Both the position numbers and the translations under genes were made by a program. Shown piece after piece: positions 39,619 through 51,785 of a DNA stretch of 64,000 bases; the stretch's first letter is position 1, and each line of letters begins with the position of its first letter. The notes beneath the pieces are model-generated. The model did not search any database and was not told the DNA's origin. It worked only from the letters and a program-made list of their open reading frames with translations. This DNA is from Phaeotremella fagi. Taxonomy: Eukaryota > Basidiomycota > Tremellomycetes > Tremellales > Phaeotremellaceae. Where the stretch lies: the NCBI GenBank assembly GCA_001599715.1, contig BCHU01000014.1, forward strand, positions 744,001-808,000. The letters are read 5' to 3'.

Positions 39619-40354
39619 ATGACTCCAGCTGTAGTTACAGGGTAAGTCAACAACTCATAATAGCTCAACAGTCAGCTCCAACTGACCTCGCAAACTCTCC
39701 TTTCATCAGTCCAACACCATGGTCAGCACAAGCTGTAGACGCAGCTTCCCATGGTGCCATAGCGTTCTGTCAAATCTATTATGAAGCATATGATGAACCT
39801 ACCAGACGGGGTGTCGTAAGTCAAATTAGTCAACCTATCCTTGGTTGCTTTGTTGATTGGAATAACTCTAGGAAATCCCACAACTCTATTTACCAACCGC
39901 TAAAATACTATGGAACGGAAATCTCATACCTAACAACCAACCCGCTCTAACAGATTTTTTAAATTCAACACCGCTAAGTCGACATGATCTCCAGACCCTA
40001 GATTGTCATCCAGTAGCAGGTAAGTTCGATTCATCTCCAATACAATTACCGTGACTGAATCGTTGAAATGATAACAGCTCTCGATCCTCAACATGGTCCA
40101 GCACCTGATCTCATAGTCACCGTAACTGGATCCGTACTTTATGGACCGTCTGTCATGTCAGTAGGCAATGATCCGAATTTACAACCTCAAGATCATCCGA
40201 GGAAATTTCATGAGATGTTCATGTTAAGAGCTGCTGAACAGGGTGAAGGTACTCAACCCAAAGTGATTTGTTGTTTTTGGTTACCTCAATGTTGTACGCT
40301 GACAGTATTTCATAGTATGCTATACATAGTTCCAATTTTAGATTCATCGGTTAG
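39619..40354 (+). CDS. NTF2-fold protein, NXT1/Mtr2-like mRNA export cofactor
   Basis: Five exons: 39619-39641, 39710-39815, 39872-40019, 40078-40262 and 40316-40354, giving 166 residues. NTF2-fold features are seen: helix DAASHGAIAFCQIYYEAYD, the strand YLPTAKILWNGNLI, LQTLDCHPV, the central strand DLIVTVTGSVLYG, and the end YAIHSSNFRFIG, which is the family's usual last strand. NXT1/p15 and Mtr2 pair with Mex67/NXF1 to carry mRNA through nuclear pores. The last intron is inferred because it restores the terminal strand; without it the frame runs into non-conserved residues. Other NTF2-like proteins remain possible. Confidence 0.72.
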
Positions 40355-40677
40355 CTGGGGGATCATTTCGTTGGCAAAAAATCAACACTGTAAGTCTACT
40401 GATCGCGGTTGACACCTTATCCTCAGCTGATTCAGTTGGATATAGATATACCTTGAATAAATAACAATATACCAAAACATCTTTGAACAGACAATATGCA
40501 AAATTGGCATTGGATTGGAATACATGCACTGCACCTCAATAACGAAGATATCAAATTCATTCCATACTAAACACATTCAAATGTACAAAGTACCCATGAC
40601 CAAATCAAATTTTTGTTTTTCAAACCCCTACCTCCAGTATAAATACAAATCAATCAACCTTTTTCAAACCGGCAAAC
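40355..40677. other. Convergent intergenic region
   Basis: 3' ends of the NTF2-like and acyl-CoA synthetase genes. Nothing recognised. Confidence 0.4.
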
Positions 40678-43600
40678 CTAAAGTTTAGCGGCAGTTTCAT
40701 TTCCACTTTCACTTTCATCATACGCAGCGTCGATCTCTTTCTTGAATCTCTTAGCCGCGATGTTACTAAGTTTGGAGATTAGCTGGAGATCTCCTTGATC
40801 CTATCCAGGCCACATACCGTTTAACTTTTAACGTGGGTGTGACGACGTCATCTGGTAGAGGTTGCATGGTAAGATGAACACCTTTAATCATCTCGAATCT
40901 GTTGAGTCGTTAGTCAAGATGAGTAATCATAAATCGCCAACTTACCCGTTCAATTTATGTGATTTTCCAACTTTAGCTAAACTCGCCAAAACAGCCTTCT
41001 TGATTTTCTTATCTTTAACCGCTTCCTCAAGTTTACCTAAATCGGTAGCAGAGATATTCTTGCCTAAGACTTTGGTGACCAATTCCGCTGCTTGAATAGG
41101 ATCAAGAACCGCTAAAGCGACAAGAGACGATCGAGTGGAGTCACCATGGACAAGAAGTGTCGCAAAGAGAGGGTTGAGAGCGTACATTCCCTCGAGTTTC
41201 TCGAGAGCAACATACTCTCTGAACATGCTGTTAGCAGTGATCGTTGGCATGGTTAACAGACTCACCCTTGACTAAGCTTGACAACGTTCTTGATTCTGTC
41301 AACAATACTCAACCGTCCCTCAGAATCAATCTCTCCGATACTAAGCGGATCAGTAAAAAGATGAGATCAAGACTTACTCTCCAGTATGCATCCACCCATC
41401 GGCGTCGATTGTTTTAGCAGTGTTCTCTGGATCGTGTAGATACCCAACGAAGATGTTTGTACCTTTCAAACAGAGTCTATTTCCCTTTTAGTCTATGCTC
41501 AATATTCAGTACAACAGACACTTACTCTCCTCGAGGGTTAGGTTTGTCTTGACTGGTGTACTGAGCGAAAGTCAGCTTCTCTATCATCGACGACCAGATC
41601 ACTCACCCCCATCTCGGTAACATCGACAAGTTTTGCTTCATTGCATGCTTGAATCATTCCACAAGTTCCGACAGCTTTGATGTCCCAGGGGATTCTGCAC
41701 CGAAGTTAAGTTCATTCTCCTGACAGTGATCTGACCTACCCTTTTGAGCAAGTTCCAATACTCTGTTAAAGTCAGTATATACGGTCTTTCACACAGAATT
41801 TGAATTTTGCATACCTCAGTCATACCAAACTAGGTCAGGAGTTGTGTCAGCCTTATAAAAATCAAGCGTCTATGTACCCACCCCTTGAACCACCTCACAA
41901 CTAAGACAGATCTTGAGCATCTCATGAACATCTTTAGAAAGCGGGGCAGCTCCACTTGACACGTAAAGAAGATTTCCACCCAAAAGTGCTCGTATCTACG
42001 AAATCAGTCTTTGATTATGAAAATAATCGAGCAGAACATACTTTCCGGAAGACCAGTGCATCGTAAAGAGTATGTTTGGTTTCTCCAGTTGCTCTCCAAT
42101 TGGCAATCTTTGTGTCGACAGCCTTTTTAAGTAAAGCACCTTTCAAACCGCCAGCAGCCATTTGAACTTTGATAGCAGCGTGGACACTGTTTGTCAGTCA
42201 GAAGTAACAGACTCGAAACTCACCGATTGAGAATTCTTGGTACAGCTGGCATGAAGTGGGGTTTGATGACTTGAGCGTCCTCGATGATTTTGGTTGGATC
42301 ACCTGTCGTGAGACAGATCGTTCCATCACCAAAAATGACAACCAGTTGTAGGAAACGCTAAAAGGGGTTAATGGAGATCGGATTATACTTGAACAACCAA
42401 CCTCGTAGCTGAAAAAAATTGATTAGCAACGTTCAGTCATCGCCAACAAACTACTTACATATGACTCAAAGGGAGATATGACAAGAAACGCCAGCCGTCT
42501 TTCGAGTTGACCAACTCAGTTGTATTTCCAAGAGCATTAGAAATGGCAGCAGTTGTCAGATTCTTGTTGGTGAGCACAGCACCTTTTGGATCACCTAAAA
42601 CACTGTCAGTATAAAAAATAGGTGTTACGACTCACCAGTTGTTCCACTGGTATAACTGATAGTGGCAACTCTATTGATATCCAGTTCTTCTTCGCCAGGA
42701 ACACCTTTCACAGGTCCAGGTTCAGCTCTGATTCCATCTTCAGTGCCCCATTTCTCGAGTTCACCTAAATCAAGTAATTTAAGACCTATACTTGAGGCCC
42801 ATTGTTTCAAGACTTCTTTTTCGGCTGATGGTAAAGGATCCATTGAGACGATGATACGAAGTGAGGGACATTGAGGAGCGATTTTGAGTAGTTGAGCGAG
42901 ATGATTTGTCGATGCGAAAATGATCGATAAAGGACAATGATTGGTTCTGCCAGGGAGGAAGAATAGTTAGAAATATGATCAAATTGAAATCATAGACGTA
43001 CATGTATTTAGCAACGTCAGGCCCGAGAGTTTCGTAAAGAGCAACACCAACCAAACCAAATGCTTGACAAGCCATATCAACGATTTGCCATTCTTCACGA
43101 TTTTTGCTCCAAACTCCAACACCCCATCCACGTCTAGCACCAGCCTTGACACGATTATGGTTACCGAAATGAGGAACGCCAGGGAAGGTGATTTCAACGG
43201 GTGAAACAGAATTTGCAGATCGAAGATGACCTAATCGTTCCAACGACAACAAAGCTGAACCAACCGCGTTTCTACGATCTTGGATCTCTTTGTATGTTGT
43301 GGGAATCAGGGTTGTAGAATAAACTGGTTCTTTGGTTGGTGCATTGACTGGAGATGGGACGAGGGCTCTTCGCATAAACAATGCTCTTGTTGGATGACGA
43401 GCGACCGCTAGAATGGATTAGTGAGATCTTCAAGATGAGAGACCTACATTGATCAAACAATTCGAGAAGTGTTTTGGGTTGATAAGATGCGGTTAGAACA
43501 GACTGATCCCAATAACCTGAAAAATAGAGAAGGGGAATTTTCGTAAGCAGTGCACGTCAAATAGGAGAGGTTAGAGTTACCATTTTTCCAAACACCTTGA

Positions 43601-43833
43601 GGAGTAGAAGGTAGTCGATCAGCGAGTATACTTTGAATGCTGCTGTTGCTGCTGCTACTCACCACTTTGACCATTTGTCTTACTGCTTGGTATTTCCTGT
43701 AAAGTGGATCGTTAGAGTAAGTACCGAGGTGAGCCCGAGGAAAACGGAGTCGAAAGAATAGGACAAGGAAAGGGAAACTTACAACACTCTGATGAGTTAG
43801 ATCTATATTCTGAGCGTATGGAACTAGAGGCAT
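40678..43833 (-). CDS. Long-chain acyl-CoA synthetase with C-terminal AKL peroxisomal signal
   Basis: Many short exons. The first is 43833-43783 (MPLVPYAQNIDLTHQSV), and a 15-nt exon encodes about VWKN. The enzyme activates fatty acids through an acyl-AMP step to acyl-CoA. Signatures are RRGWGVGVWSKNREEWQIVD, the ATP loop TISYTSGTTGDPKGAVLTNK, LSYLPLSHI, YGMTE, and the late block EYVALEKLEGMYALNPL. No N-terminal membrane segment is seen. The protein ends ESGNETAAKL, and Ala-Lys-Leu fits the peroxisome targeting signal 1, so the enzyme probably feeds peroxisomal beta-oxidation. Exon borders in the 3' half were not all resolved. Confidence 0.88.
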
Positions 43834-44321
43834 TGTAATAGAGTATGAGTATGAGTACGAGTATGAGGATAAGATATGAATAAGATATATATGGGGATAT
43901 GGATGTTGATAATTAAACCAACCAGTTGGTGCATTCTTTCTTCCCTATGGACTACGGTGCCCGGTTACTCTATAAATCAATAACCGAGCCAATTTGACTT
44001 GAATGGATAAATGAATGGGTATACATGTCATGTAGAATTTAACTATCAATATCACCTTGTCTTGTCCTTCCAATTCTTTTCTTTATTTTCTCTACGCAGA
44101 AGTAAACAAGGCAGAAGGAATCGTGAGTATAGATGAAAATGGATGAACGAAAAGAAAAAATAGTGAAATAGAAGTAGAAATACTGAATAAAAGTGTAGGA
44201 ATATAAATAAATAAAAATAAAAAAAGAAAACGATCACAATCCCCTAGCATTGTTTTTTCTACATTTTTAAAAACTAATTATATCAAATCTAACTAGTAAC
44301 CTAAACCTAAACATGTGGTAT
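43834..44321. other. Intergenic region
   Basis: Promoter side of the acyl-CoA synthetase (with a repeated GAGTATGAGTAC pattern near 43839-43870) and 3' side of the PP2C gene. The stretch 44150-44230 is strongly A-rich. No gene seen. Confidence 0.4.
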
Positions 44322-46638
44322 CTAAAGTTTTAAAGGTGATTCACTGGTATCCATTAATCCTTCAACTTTTGCCACGTCGGGATGAGCATCACCTCCTGGC
44401 ATTGATTTGAGTTGTTCAGGTAACGTCGTTTTACCTGTTGGCATTGATTGTAAGCTTGACGGTGTTGGAACCGTTGGAGAACCGATAGAAGAGAATGATG
44501 GTTTGGGTGGTGAAGAGATAGGTTTGGGTTCTGTTGTTGAATTGCTTGAAGCTGGTTCACCAGTCGTAGTTTCATCAGAATCGTCACCTGAATCCATAGC
44601 TGAATCTCCATCTTCGTCAATCAATTCTACCGATCCTTTTTTATCTGATGATGAACTGATCCCGTCCTACAAACGATGTTTAGTTATTGGAGACGAGCTC
44701 AGGGACTGTAGCAACTCACCAATTCATCCGTAACATCTTTAGGTTTGGTAGCATCCTCTAACGCTTTGTCATCTAAATAACTGTCCGTTCCATCACCAAT
44801 GATATGCAAATCATCCTCATCCTCGTCATCACTATCATCAGCTTGCTGGAAAGTTATCCCAGAAGCATTCAGGATACTGGCAATGTTAGCCAATCCACCA
44901 CCACCTGCTCTGAAACCTGCACCACTAAGAGCACCAAGAGACGATGAAGCTTGGGATTGTCCAAAGATATCTGGTACAGATGCTGGTGTGTCGTATCCGA
45001 CTAAACGAAAGGTTAGATCATTCACACATCGCTGTAGAAAAAAATTCACCTTTGTTCTCCACTCTCTCCTTGACCCATTTCTGCCATTCAGCGGGGGTTC
45101 TGTCACCAAGTAAAGCGACAATAACTACTGTCATGTTGTCACAACCAATACCACCAGTCTCTGAATCCGTAGCAAGACATTTAACCATCATGTCTTCGCA
45201 AATCTTTCCCAAATTATCACCATTGGCAATAGCTCTTCTAGTCAAATCGACAACTTGTTGCGAGGAAAGACAATCCCAAATACCTGACACACTTAGCTTA
45301 AATGGATGATACTAAACTCACCATCACATGCTAGAACAAGGAATTCTTCTTCTCCATCTATTTTGTGTGTGATAACCTCAGGATCAGCAGTGACGATTTG
45401 ATGTTCGGCATCAAGGGAGTAATTTTGTTTGAATTCGAAATCACCGATAGCACGAGATAACGCAAGGTTACCTACATGTTAACAAAGCATTCGATAGGAC
45501 CTTACTCACCATTTACACGACCAAATTCGACGAAACCACCAGCAGCAGTGATTCGAGCAGTTTCCTCCTTATTTGTAGGTTTGTGATCGTTGGACATAGC
45601 TTTTGCTTGACCTTTGTAACCTAAAACTGAACGCGAATCACCGGAGTTGGCAACGATAAGTCTTCCATCAGTGGTCATCAATCCTGTAACAGCAGTGCAT
45701 CCAGATGGGTCCGATGAGAATGTGGGGTCTATAACAAACTGTTAGATCTGTATTTTGACGAATCCCTAATTTGAACATACCCGCTCTTAAATCCTCATCA
45801 GTCTTTAGGAAAACCTGTTTCAACGCCTTTTCGTATTCTCCGTTTTCTGAAAGAAATATCAAAATCTGCGCGATCCCATATAAAGTATCCACCTACTATA
45901 TGCCTCCAAGCCAGCTAATCTAGAATGAATCGTCGTTCCAGTAAATTTGGCAACCCCAGAACCACCATGACCATCAAAAACACCAAAGAAAGCATTTCCC
46001 TCATCACCTTCAGAGTCATTCGTAACAGACGAACCAGCTGGTTGAACTGGTATTTTCGTTTCACTTGGAGTAGGAGGTTTGGAACCAGGTGTAGAAGGGG
46101 GAAGGAAAAGATGTACTGAATGTGAATCTTCCATACCTAGATAAAGAAAAAAACGAACAATGTCAACTTGTGATGATCATCATGTTTCCGATGAAGGGGA
46201 TATGACTAACTGATTCTCCATCCTTGCATATCAGATAAACCGACCCAAAACTTCTTTCCTCTTACTACGGTCGTAGTGTGCTTTTCCGTTACTGTTATCG
46301 ATGGCGAAAAAAAGGATGAAATAAAAGATCGTGTGAGGTTCAAAGGATGGTTGAAGATAGGTGAAAAGATGGAAAAAAACAACGGCGAGAGATCGTCAGC
46401 ATGCGTGCGATTTCCTTCTTCTGCTTTTATTGAAAATGACTAACCTGGTTCAGAGAGTGTTTGACCCTAAAGACGATGGAGAACAGAGAGAGAGAGAGAG
46501 CGAGAGAATCATCAGCAACGCGTCATTGTTAAGAATGAAAGATTGGGAAAAAAGTATTGTCATCCCCGATCAAAAGATGGGGACCTGCTATCGATAGCCT
46601 GAAATGATAGAAACAAACTGAAAGAGAATGCTTACCAT
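44322..46638 (-). CDS. PTC2: Type 2C protein phosphatase, Ptc2/Ptc3 type
   Basis: The first coding exon is only the start codon (46638-46636, ATG|GTAAGC). The second, 46466-46445, reads GQTLSEP; the third is 46291-46211. This gives [20 protein letters not shown], the usual Ptc2 N-terminus, then [20 protein letters not shown]. Metal-binding blocks are [53 protein letters not shown] and [17 protein letters not shown]. Mn/Mg-dependent Ser/Thr phosphatases of this type switch off stress and DNA-damage kinases. A linker of about 70 residues and an acidic, Ser/Pro-rich tail (residues after KERVENK) follow the catalytic domain. The protein ends [10 protein letters not shown]. Confidence 0.92.
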
Positions 46639-47146
46639 TGTTAAAAGAGGTAATTGATTTAATGTAAAATAGGAGAGAGACGAATGAGCTGTTCTGAAGT
46701 TAAAAACTGTTTGTTGAGAAAAGGGTTATGAAAGGAGATGAAGGAAGTTTGTGATGAATTGTTTAGAGTGGTTGAGCACTGATGAGATAAGATGATGATA
46801 TCTGATGCTAAGTGGAGTGAGTGATATTGACAAATGATGATATTGTGAGATGTGAAAGTGATAGATTTGTATAGAATAAGGTGGATGAGATTAAGTTAGA
46901 TAACGTAGTGGTGGCCAGTGGTGGTTGGCGGGACTCTCTGCTTTGTGGCTGGGCGACACTGAGTGGCGTAATGCGTCATACCGGATACCACTCAATTGGA
47001 ACACTAAAAGATCGACGTTCTTGTATTCTCAGTCTTTGCATTCAATTCACATGACATTATATACAATAACAACAAGAACCATAACAGATGTGAGAATCTA
47101 TATACAAAACAAATAGTCGTGTTTCCTTCGAAGCTTCAAGACTTCC
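46639..47146. other. Intergenic region
   Basis: Promoter and 5' UTR side of the PP2C gene, then the 3' side of the secreted-protein gene. Nothing recognised. Confidence 0.4.
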
Positions 47147-47931
47147 TCAGAAACCGAGTAAGCCTAAGATACCAGTTAGTCCAAACATTTGTTGGCCAAG
47201 TTCCTCCTACGTACCAGCCAGTAAACCACCTCCGAGGGATGCGAGTAGTTCACTGATACCTGAGAGAAGTCCTTGAAGGATTTGAATAACACCTTTAAAA
47301 GTTCGTTAGGTGATGAAACTCTTTGAAATCAAGATTTTGATACATACCAACAAGGACAATCTCAACACCTAAGAGAAGGGTATTAAGTCCGCCATCGATA
47401 CTAACAACAATAGCTCCCTATTCAATATCGTTAACTCAAAACGTAACTATTAATTGCAAATTCAATCAGACATACGATCAAAGGTAATCCCTCAAGATCC
47501 CCAGCAATTCCTTCAACAGCATTGACGATATCAGTGATGACCTCGGCAAGAACTTGTCCAACGGTCTCAAGATCACCAGCAGTTGATTGGCGAGAAATCA
47601 ACTCTCGTGTAGCAGTTGAAGTACCAACTTGACTTGAGGCTTCGTTGATTGCTGACAAAATTTCGTTGAGGAAAGTTTGGGCATCGGTTTGGGTGAGTGT
47701 TCCAGCTGCGTTGGCTGAGTTGAGGGAAGCGATTGGTGCTGCCTGCAATTCATTCAGTCTTTTTCATATTGTACGAGGGTCAAAAGAGTGACTTACAACA
47801 TTGGTTTGGAGGGTGTTGATAACGGTGACAATGGAGTCACGTTCTTTAAGCTGAACATTACGCTCATCGACGGGAGCAGCCAAAGCTCCAATGAATGGGA
47901 TAGCGAGAAGAGCGAAACGAGTGAGAAGCAT
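47147..47931 (-). CDS. Small secreted protein with hydrophobic, Gly/Leu-rich C-terminus
   Basis: About five exons. The start MLLTRFALLAIPFIGALAAP is a clear signal peptide. A helical region follows, SIVTVINTLQTNVAAPIASL, ANAAGTLTQTDAQTFLNEIL, then VGQVLAEVITDIVNAVEG. The C-terminus is hydrophobic, with GAIVVSIDGGLNTLLLGV, GVIQILQGLLSGISELLASL and GGGLLAGLLGF. There are no cysteines, so it is not a hydrophobin. The helical part recalls the hydrophobic surface-binding protein family or basidiomycete SC15-type cell-wall proteins. That match is by composition only; secretion is well supported. Confidence 0.65.
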
Positions 47932-49471
47932 TGTGATTATTTTGTGAGTCTGGATTTGATTGGTGGTGGAATTATATGACTCAAGTAAAAGAAGATGAGA
48001 AAAGACGATGAAGTTGGGAAGAATCGGACTGCACTCTGGCTACCTTTTATACCTCTTACTCCCCCTTTTCGTCAACGCACCATGCGTCTTCACGATCAGA
48101 GACGTCATTTTCGACGTCAGTCCAGTTCATAGATTCAAACAAAAGCTCCAAACCTTCAACGAAGTGGCCAGTCAAAGCCCTCCTTTGAGGGGTGGAGCTA
48201 GTTTAGACACTCGATCAATTGCTCATGAGCTAGACTTCAAGATCTATCCTCCTTTCTATACGAAGAATCTCCACTTTCTCAAAGAATCACGCGTTCGTCT
48301 TTCACATTGAGCTAACTTGATGATGTTTTCAGATTGAGATTTAGGTCGGTGAAGACGGTCAATGCAGACTAAGTTGGGTGGAGCAGAAGCAATCAAAAGG
48401 AGGAGGAACAGTGACATCAGCGTACAGTAAGTGCCACATTTCAATTGTTCACTTTCGTCTCTGTTGAAGCAGGTGTTACTGTTCATTCCTTGCGGTCCAT
48501 GCGGGTATACTCTTGAATAAGACTCTTATGAGACGTCACCTCCTGTCAATGCTCAAGAATCTGACAGTTGATTGTCAAAGATGAGCCTTATGCTTTGCTC
48601 AACTTGACGTGAGGCAATTGATTTGATTAAAGTGCTTAGTTTGCCGACTTGGAGAGTTATAAATAACTGCTCTTAGTGTGGAACCTCACCGGCGTGGAGC
48701 ATATCGTTAAAAACCACTCAATATAATTAGCCAAAAACTTTCTGCTTGATGAACAAAGGTACACCAATTTCATAGACCTACGCCCCCTAAGTTCAACAAT
48801 CGAACCCGAACAGATTTATACCTCAAAGCTAACCTAAAATGAAATAATCAATCATGCAAGAATAAACAAGGTCTCAAAACCTGAAGTGACTTATATCGCG
48901 GATGAGATTGGGAATGACATGAAGACAGAGGGTATTCATAACTATTGGACTCGATATCCTTTTTGGTACAAGTCGATCATGTGTGTTCTGAGGTCGATGA
49001 TAACGTTGTCCATGCTGTTAGAAGTCGCTAATTGCAGTGGTTAGTTGTGAAAGGAGAACACGGCGTCTAATCATTCTGGTGAGGTTAGGAAGGTAGAGGA
49101 TATTCTGTAGATTTATAGCTATGGTGGAAATGGAATGAGTGAACGCATTAAAAGAATGACAGCATTTTATGTTGTTGGATGTTAAGTATGTGCGAATGAA
49201 ACACTGTGCACTACTGTCGTAAATATCGGCGTTAAGAGTCCAGAGTACCCTGATCGGTGCCACACTAATTCCCCCAGCAACAGTTATCGGCGTTAAGAAT
49301 GATAATTTGTGCCACATTCATACATTGCACCCTGAATGGGTGTTGTAGGAAGGTAGGAATTAACTGGTGCTCGTCTTGATCTTGTCTTTATCCAACAAAA
49401 ATGTAAGTTCTTTTCTCTCATACAGTCCTATACATAGAGTTATCACTCACACACCGTATCAGATAATTAAA
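47932..49471. other. Long intergenic region (1.5 kb)
   Basis: No conserved gene is supported. A plus-strand 100-codon ORF at 48008-48310 is not called. Near 49220-49320 there is a short direct duplication (TATCGGCGTTAAGA... GTGCCACA, twice, about 60 bp apart). The right end is the ribosomal-protein promoter. Confidence 0.45.
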
Positions 49472-50337
49472 ATGGCTCCATCGAAGAACGAGAAGAAGGG
49501 TAAGTGTTGATCGTCTGGCTTTCAGGTTGGAGTTTGGATAGTGGTTCGAAAGGAAAGGGTTGATGAAGATTTTCATCGACGAGTTAATTGGGATTCAGTG
49601 GATGTCTTGGAGTCGGTGTGGTAGTGGGATTCAACGGATCCGTCATGGAGAGGTGGATGTGAAGGAAAACTTCTGATTGTGGATGGGACAATCAACCTTG
49701 CGTTATTGATCAACCTTTAAAAGTCGTCGTTGAACTTTTTTATGAAGAACTCGAATCACTCGCTCAACACACATGAATCTGAACTAACAACTCCTCATAG
49801 CCGCTCCCCAAGATGCCAAGGCCAAGGCAGCAAAGAAAGCCGCCCTCAAGGGAGCTCAATCCCACTCATCCCGAAAAGTCAGAACTTCAGTTTCTTTCCA
49901 CAGACCAAAGACTCTCCGTCTAGCTCGTGCCCCCAAATACCCCCGTAAATCCGTTCCCCATCTCCCAAGAATGGATCAATTCAGAACAATCCAACACCCT
50001 CTCAACACCGAATCAGCCATGAAGAAAATCGAGGACCACAACACCCTCGTCTTCATCGTTGACCTCAAAGCCAACAAGAGAAACATCAAGGAGGCTGTTA
50101 AGAAGTTGTACGACGTTGAGGCTGCTAAAGTTAACACTTTGATCAGGTGAGTAGGAAGAGGGTTTGGTTATATGATCGTCATACTGATTCTTTTCTTTCA
50201 GACCTGACGGAAAGAAGAAGGCTTACGTTCGTCTCACTGCCGACCACGATGCTTTAGAGGTTGCCAACAAGGTAAGCTAATCAATCTAGAGACAAGGAAA
50301 GCATAGCTGATCATCCACTTAGATCGGTTTCATCTAA
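49472..50337 (+). CDS. RPL25: 60S ribosomal protein L25 (uL23)
   Basis: Four exons: 49472-49499, 49801-50146, 50202-50271 and 50323-50337. The protein begins [20 protein letters not shown] with the basic eukaryotic extension. The uL23 core follows: [100 protein letters not shown]. The protein sits at the nascent-chain exit of the large subunit and is the docking site for SRP. Intron 1 is 301 nt, far longer than most introns here, as is common for ribosomal-protein genes. Confidence 0.96.
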
Positions 50338-50520
50338 ACGCTTCGTTTTGGTTACGACTTATCTCCAGCTTTTTCAGCTAGAAGATTGTACTAGTGGGGA
50401 TGACGATGCATTCATTCATACCTGGATTGTGATTTCTTGTTGGCCGATACATATGGGAAAAGGAGCAATCTGCATAATCTGGTATAAAAGGCTAATGCCA
50501 GGTATCAACAAATGAGTCTA

Positions 50521-51597
50521 TCAACGATCTTGAGCAGTGAAATGAAATCTTCTTTCCCCCTTGCCTTGCCTCGCACCACCTTTCCCGTCGAGCTCACCAA
50601 TATCTTTCTCAACGAACGTCGTCTCTCCGTTATCTTTAATTACGATTATGGTAGATAACCTAGTTCCATACCAACGAGTATTGACGTCACCTTCTACCAC
50701 GGGCATATCTGAATTCTTGCCAACCAACAAAGGATGTAAACATGTACATCTCGTTGCATCAGCTAATGAATTGAGTGGTATCGAAGGACTGATTTTGTTA
50801 CATGAGCTTTCATCTTCTCTCCATAACAATATCAAGCTTACGATAAAAGTTTTATCATCCTTTCAACAAGATCATTCTCATCTTGATTACCAATTTCTTC
50901 CCATTGTTCTAAAGTTTCTTTCATCCTTTCCTGCCCGTCAATGACCTTAGGCCAAGGAAGTGACATAGGTGAATTAGATAATCCAATGTAACCATTCAAA
51001 TTGGATATATCAGAGATGGTAGGCGTCCCTAAAGGTCTATTACTGAGATAACCAACGTTAGTCCCAGTCGTTGTATTGGATAGATCAAATAGCAGTAAAT
51101 TGAAGCCTTCGTAATCTGCGATCTTTGATTGATAATCGTTTAGATAGGTTGAGATTGTTGGGGAATTCTTTGGTGGGGGTGATAAGAACGATTTCAGTAG
51201 TTCACCTCTGGAGGGTGGATTCTTGGAGGGAGACGGTGTAATCGGATGACGAATGTTGGTTCTGTCGTTTCAGTTGACCTTTTAGAGTTGTCCACTCACA
51301 AAACACCAATTCTGAGATCACGAGTCATTCCTAACCAAGTTCCACCTGAAGTGCTAGCTAAATCGCGTCCACATAGTACCCATGGTTCTTCTTCGGCGTC
51401 TGTTCTAATAGAGCTTGTGGATTCCGTGGATAGAGGTTCAAACTTATGCCAGGCTGCCGGTGATGCTGGTCGATCCAAATATTCATCCCTGTTAGCTGCT
51501 AGAATTCTGTTTCGGTCAGAACTATACCGTTTCTACTTGAGGGGGATACTCACAATCTGTAGCCTGGATGCGATGTGGTATAGAACACGATACACAT
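50521..51597 (-). CDS. TANGO2/NRDE-domain protein
   Basis: Four exons: 51597-51554, 51506-51300, 51261-50842 and 50788-50521. The start MCIVFYTTSHPGYRLILAAN and the following NRDEYLDRPASPAAWH carry the N-R-D-E signature after the conserved Met-Cys. LCGRDLASTSGGTWLGMT, then LTNIRHP, and NGYIGLSNSPMSLPWPKV also match the family. TANGO2 homologues are linked to haem trafficking and lipid balance in mitochondria and the secretory pathway; the exact reaction is unknown. The C-terminus TRWYGTRLSTIIVIKDNG is the last conserved block. Confidence 0.88.
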
Positions 51598-51785
51598 GCT
51601 TTGATATGTTTTGAACAAGATGAGAAATCAATCTCAGAACTATCAATAATCGAGTGGCAGATCTCCTTTGTACTTTTGCTGTACTGAACTCTTTGTTCTC
51701 AAATTCATACTGTAATTCATTGTGCATTCATTAAACTATCATACAATCTCAACTCCTTCAACCCAAAATACCATAACTCCCAAGC

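Noticed and set aside
48008..48310. Plus-strand ORF of 100 codons with a hydrophobic N-terminus
   Set aside because: It lies in the promoter region of the secreted-protein gene, has no family resemblance, and the hydrophobic start alone is not enough.
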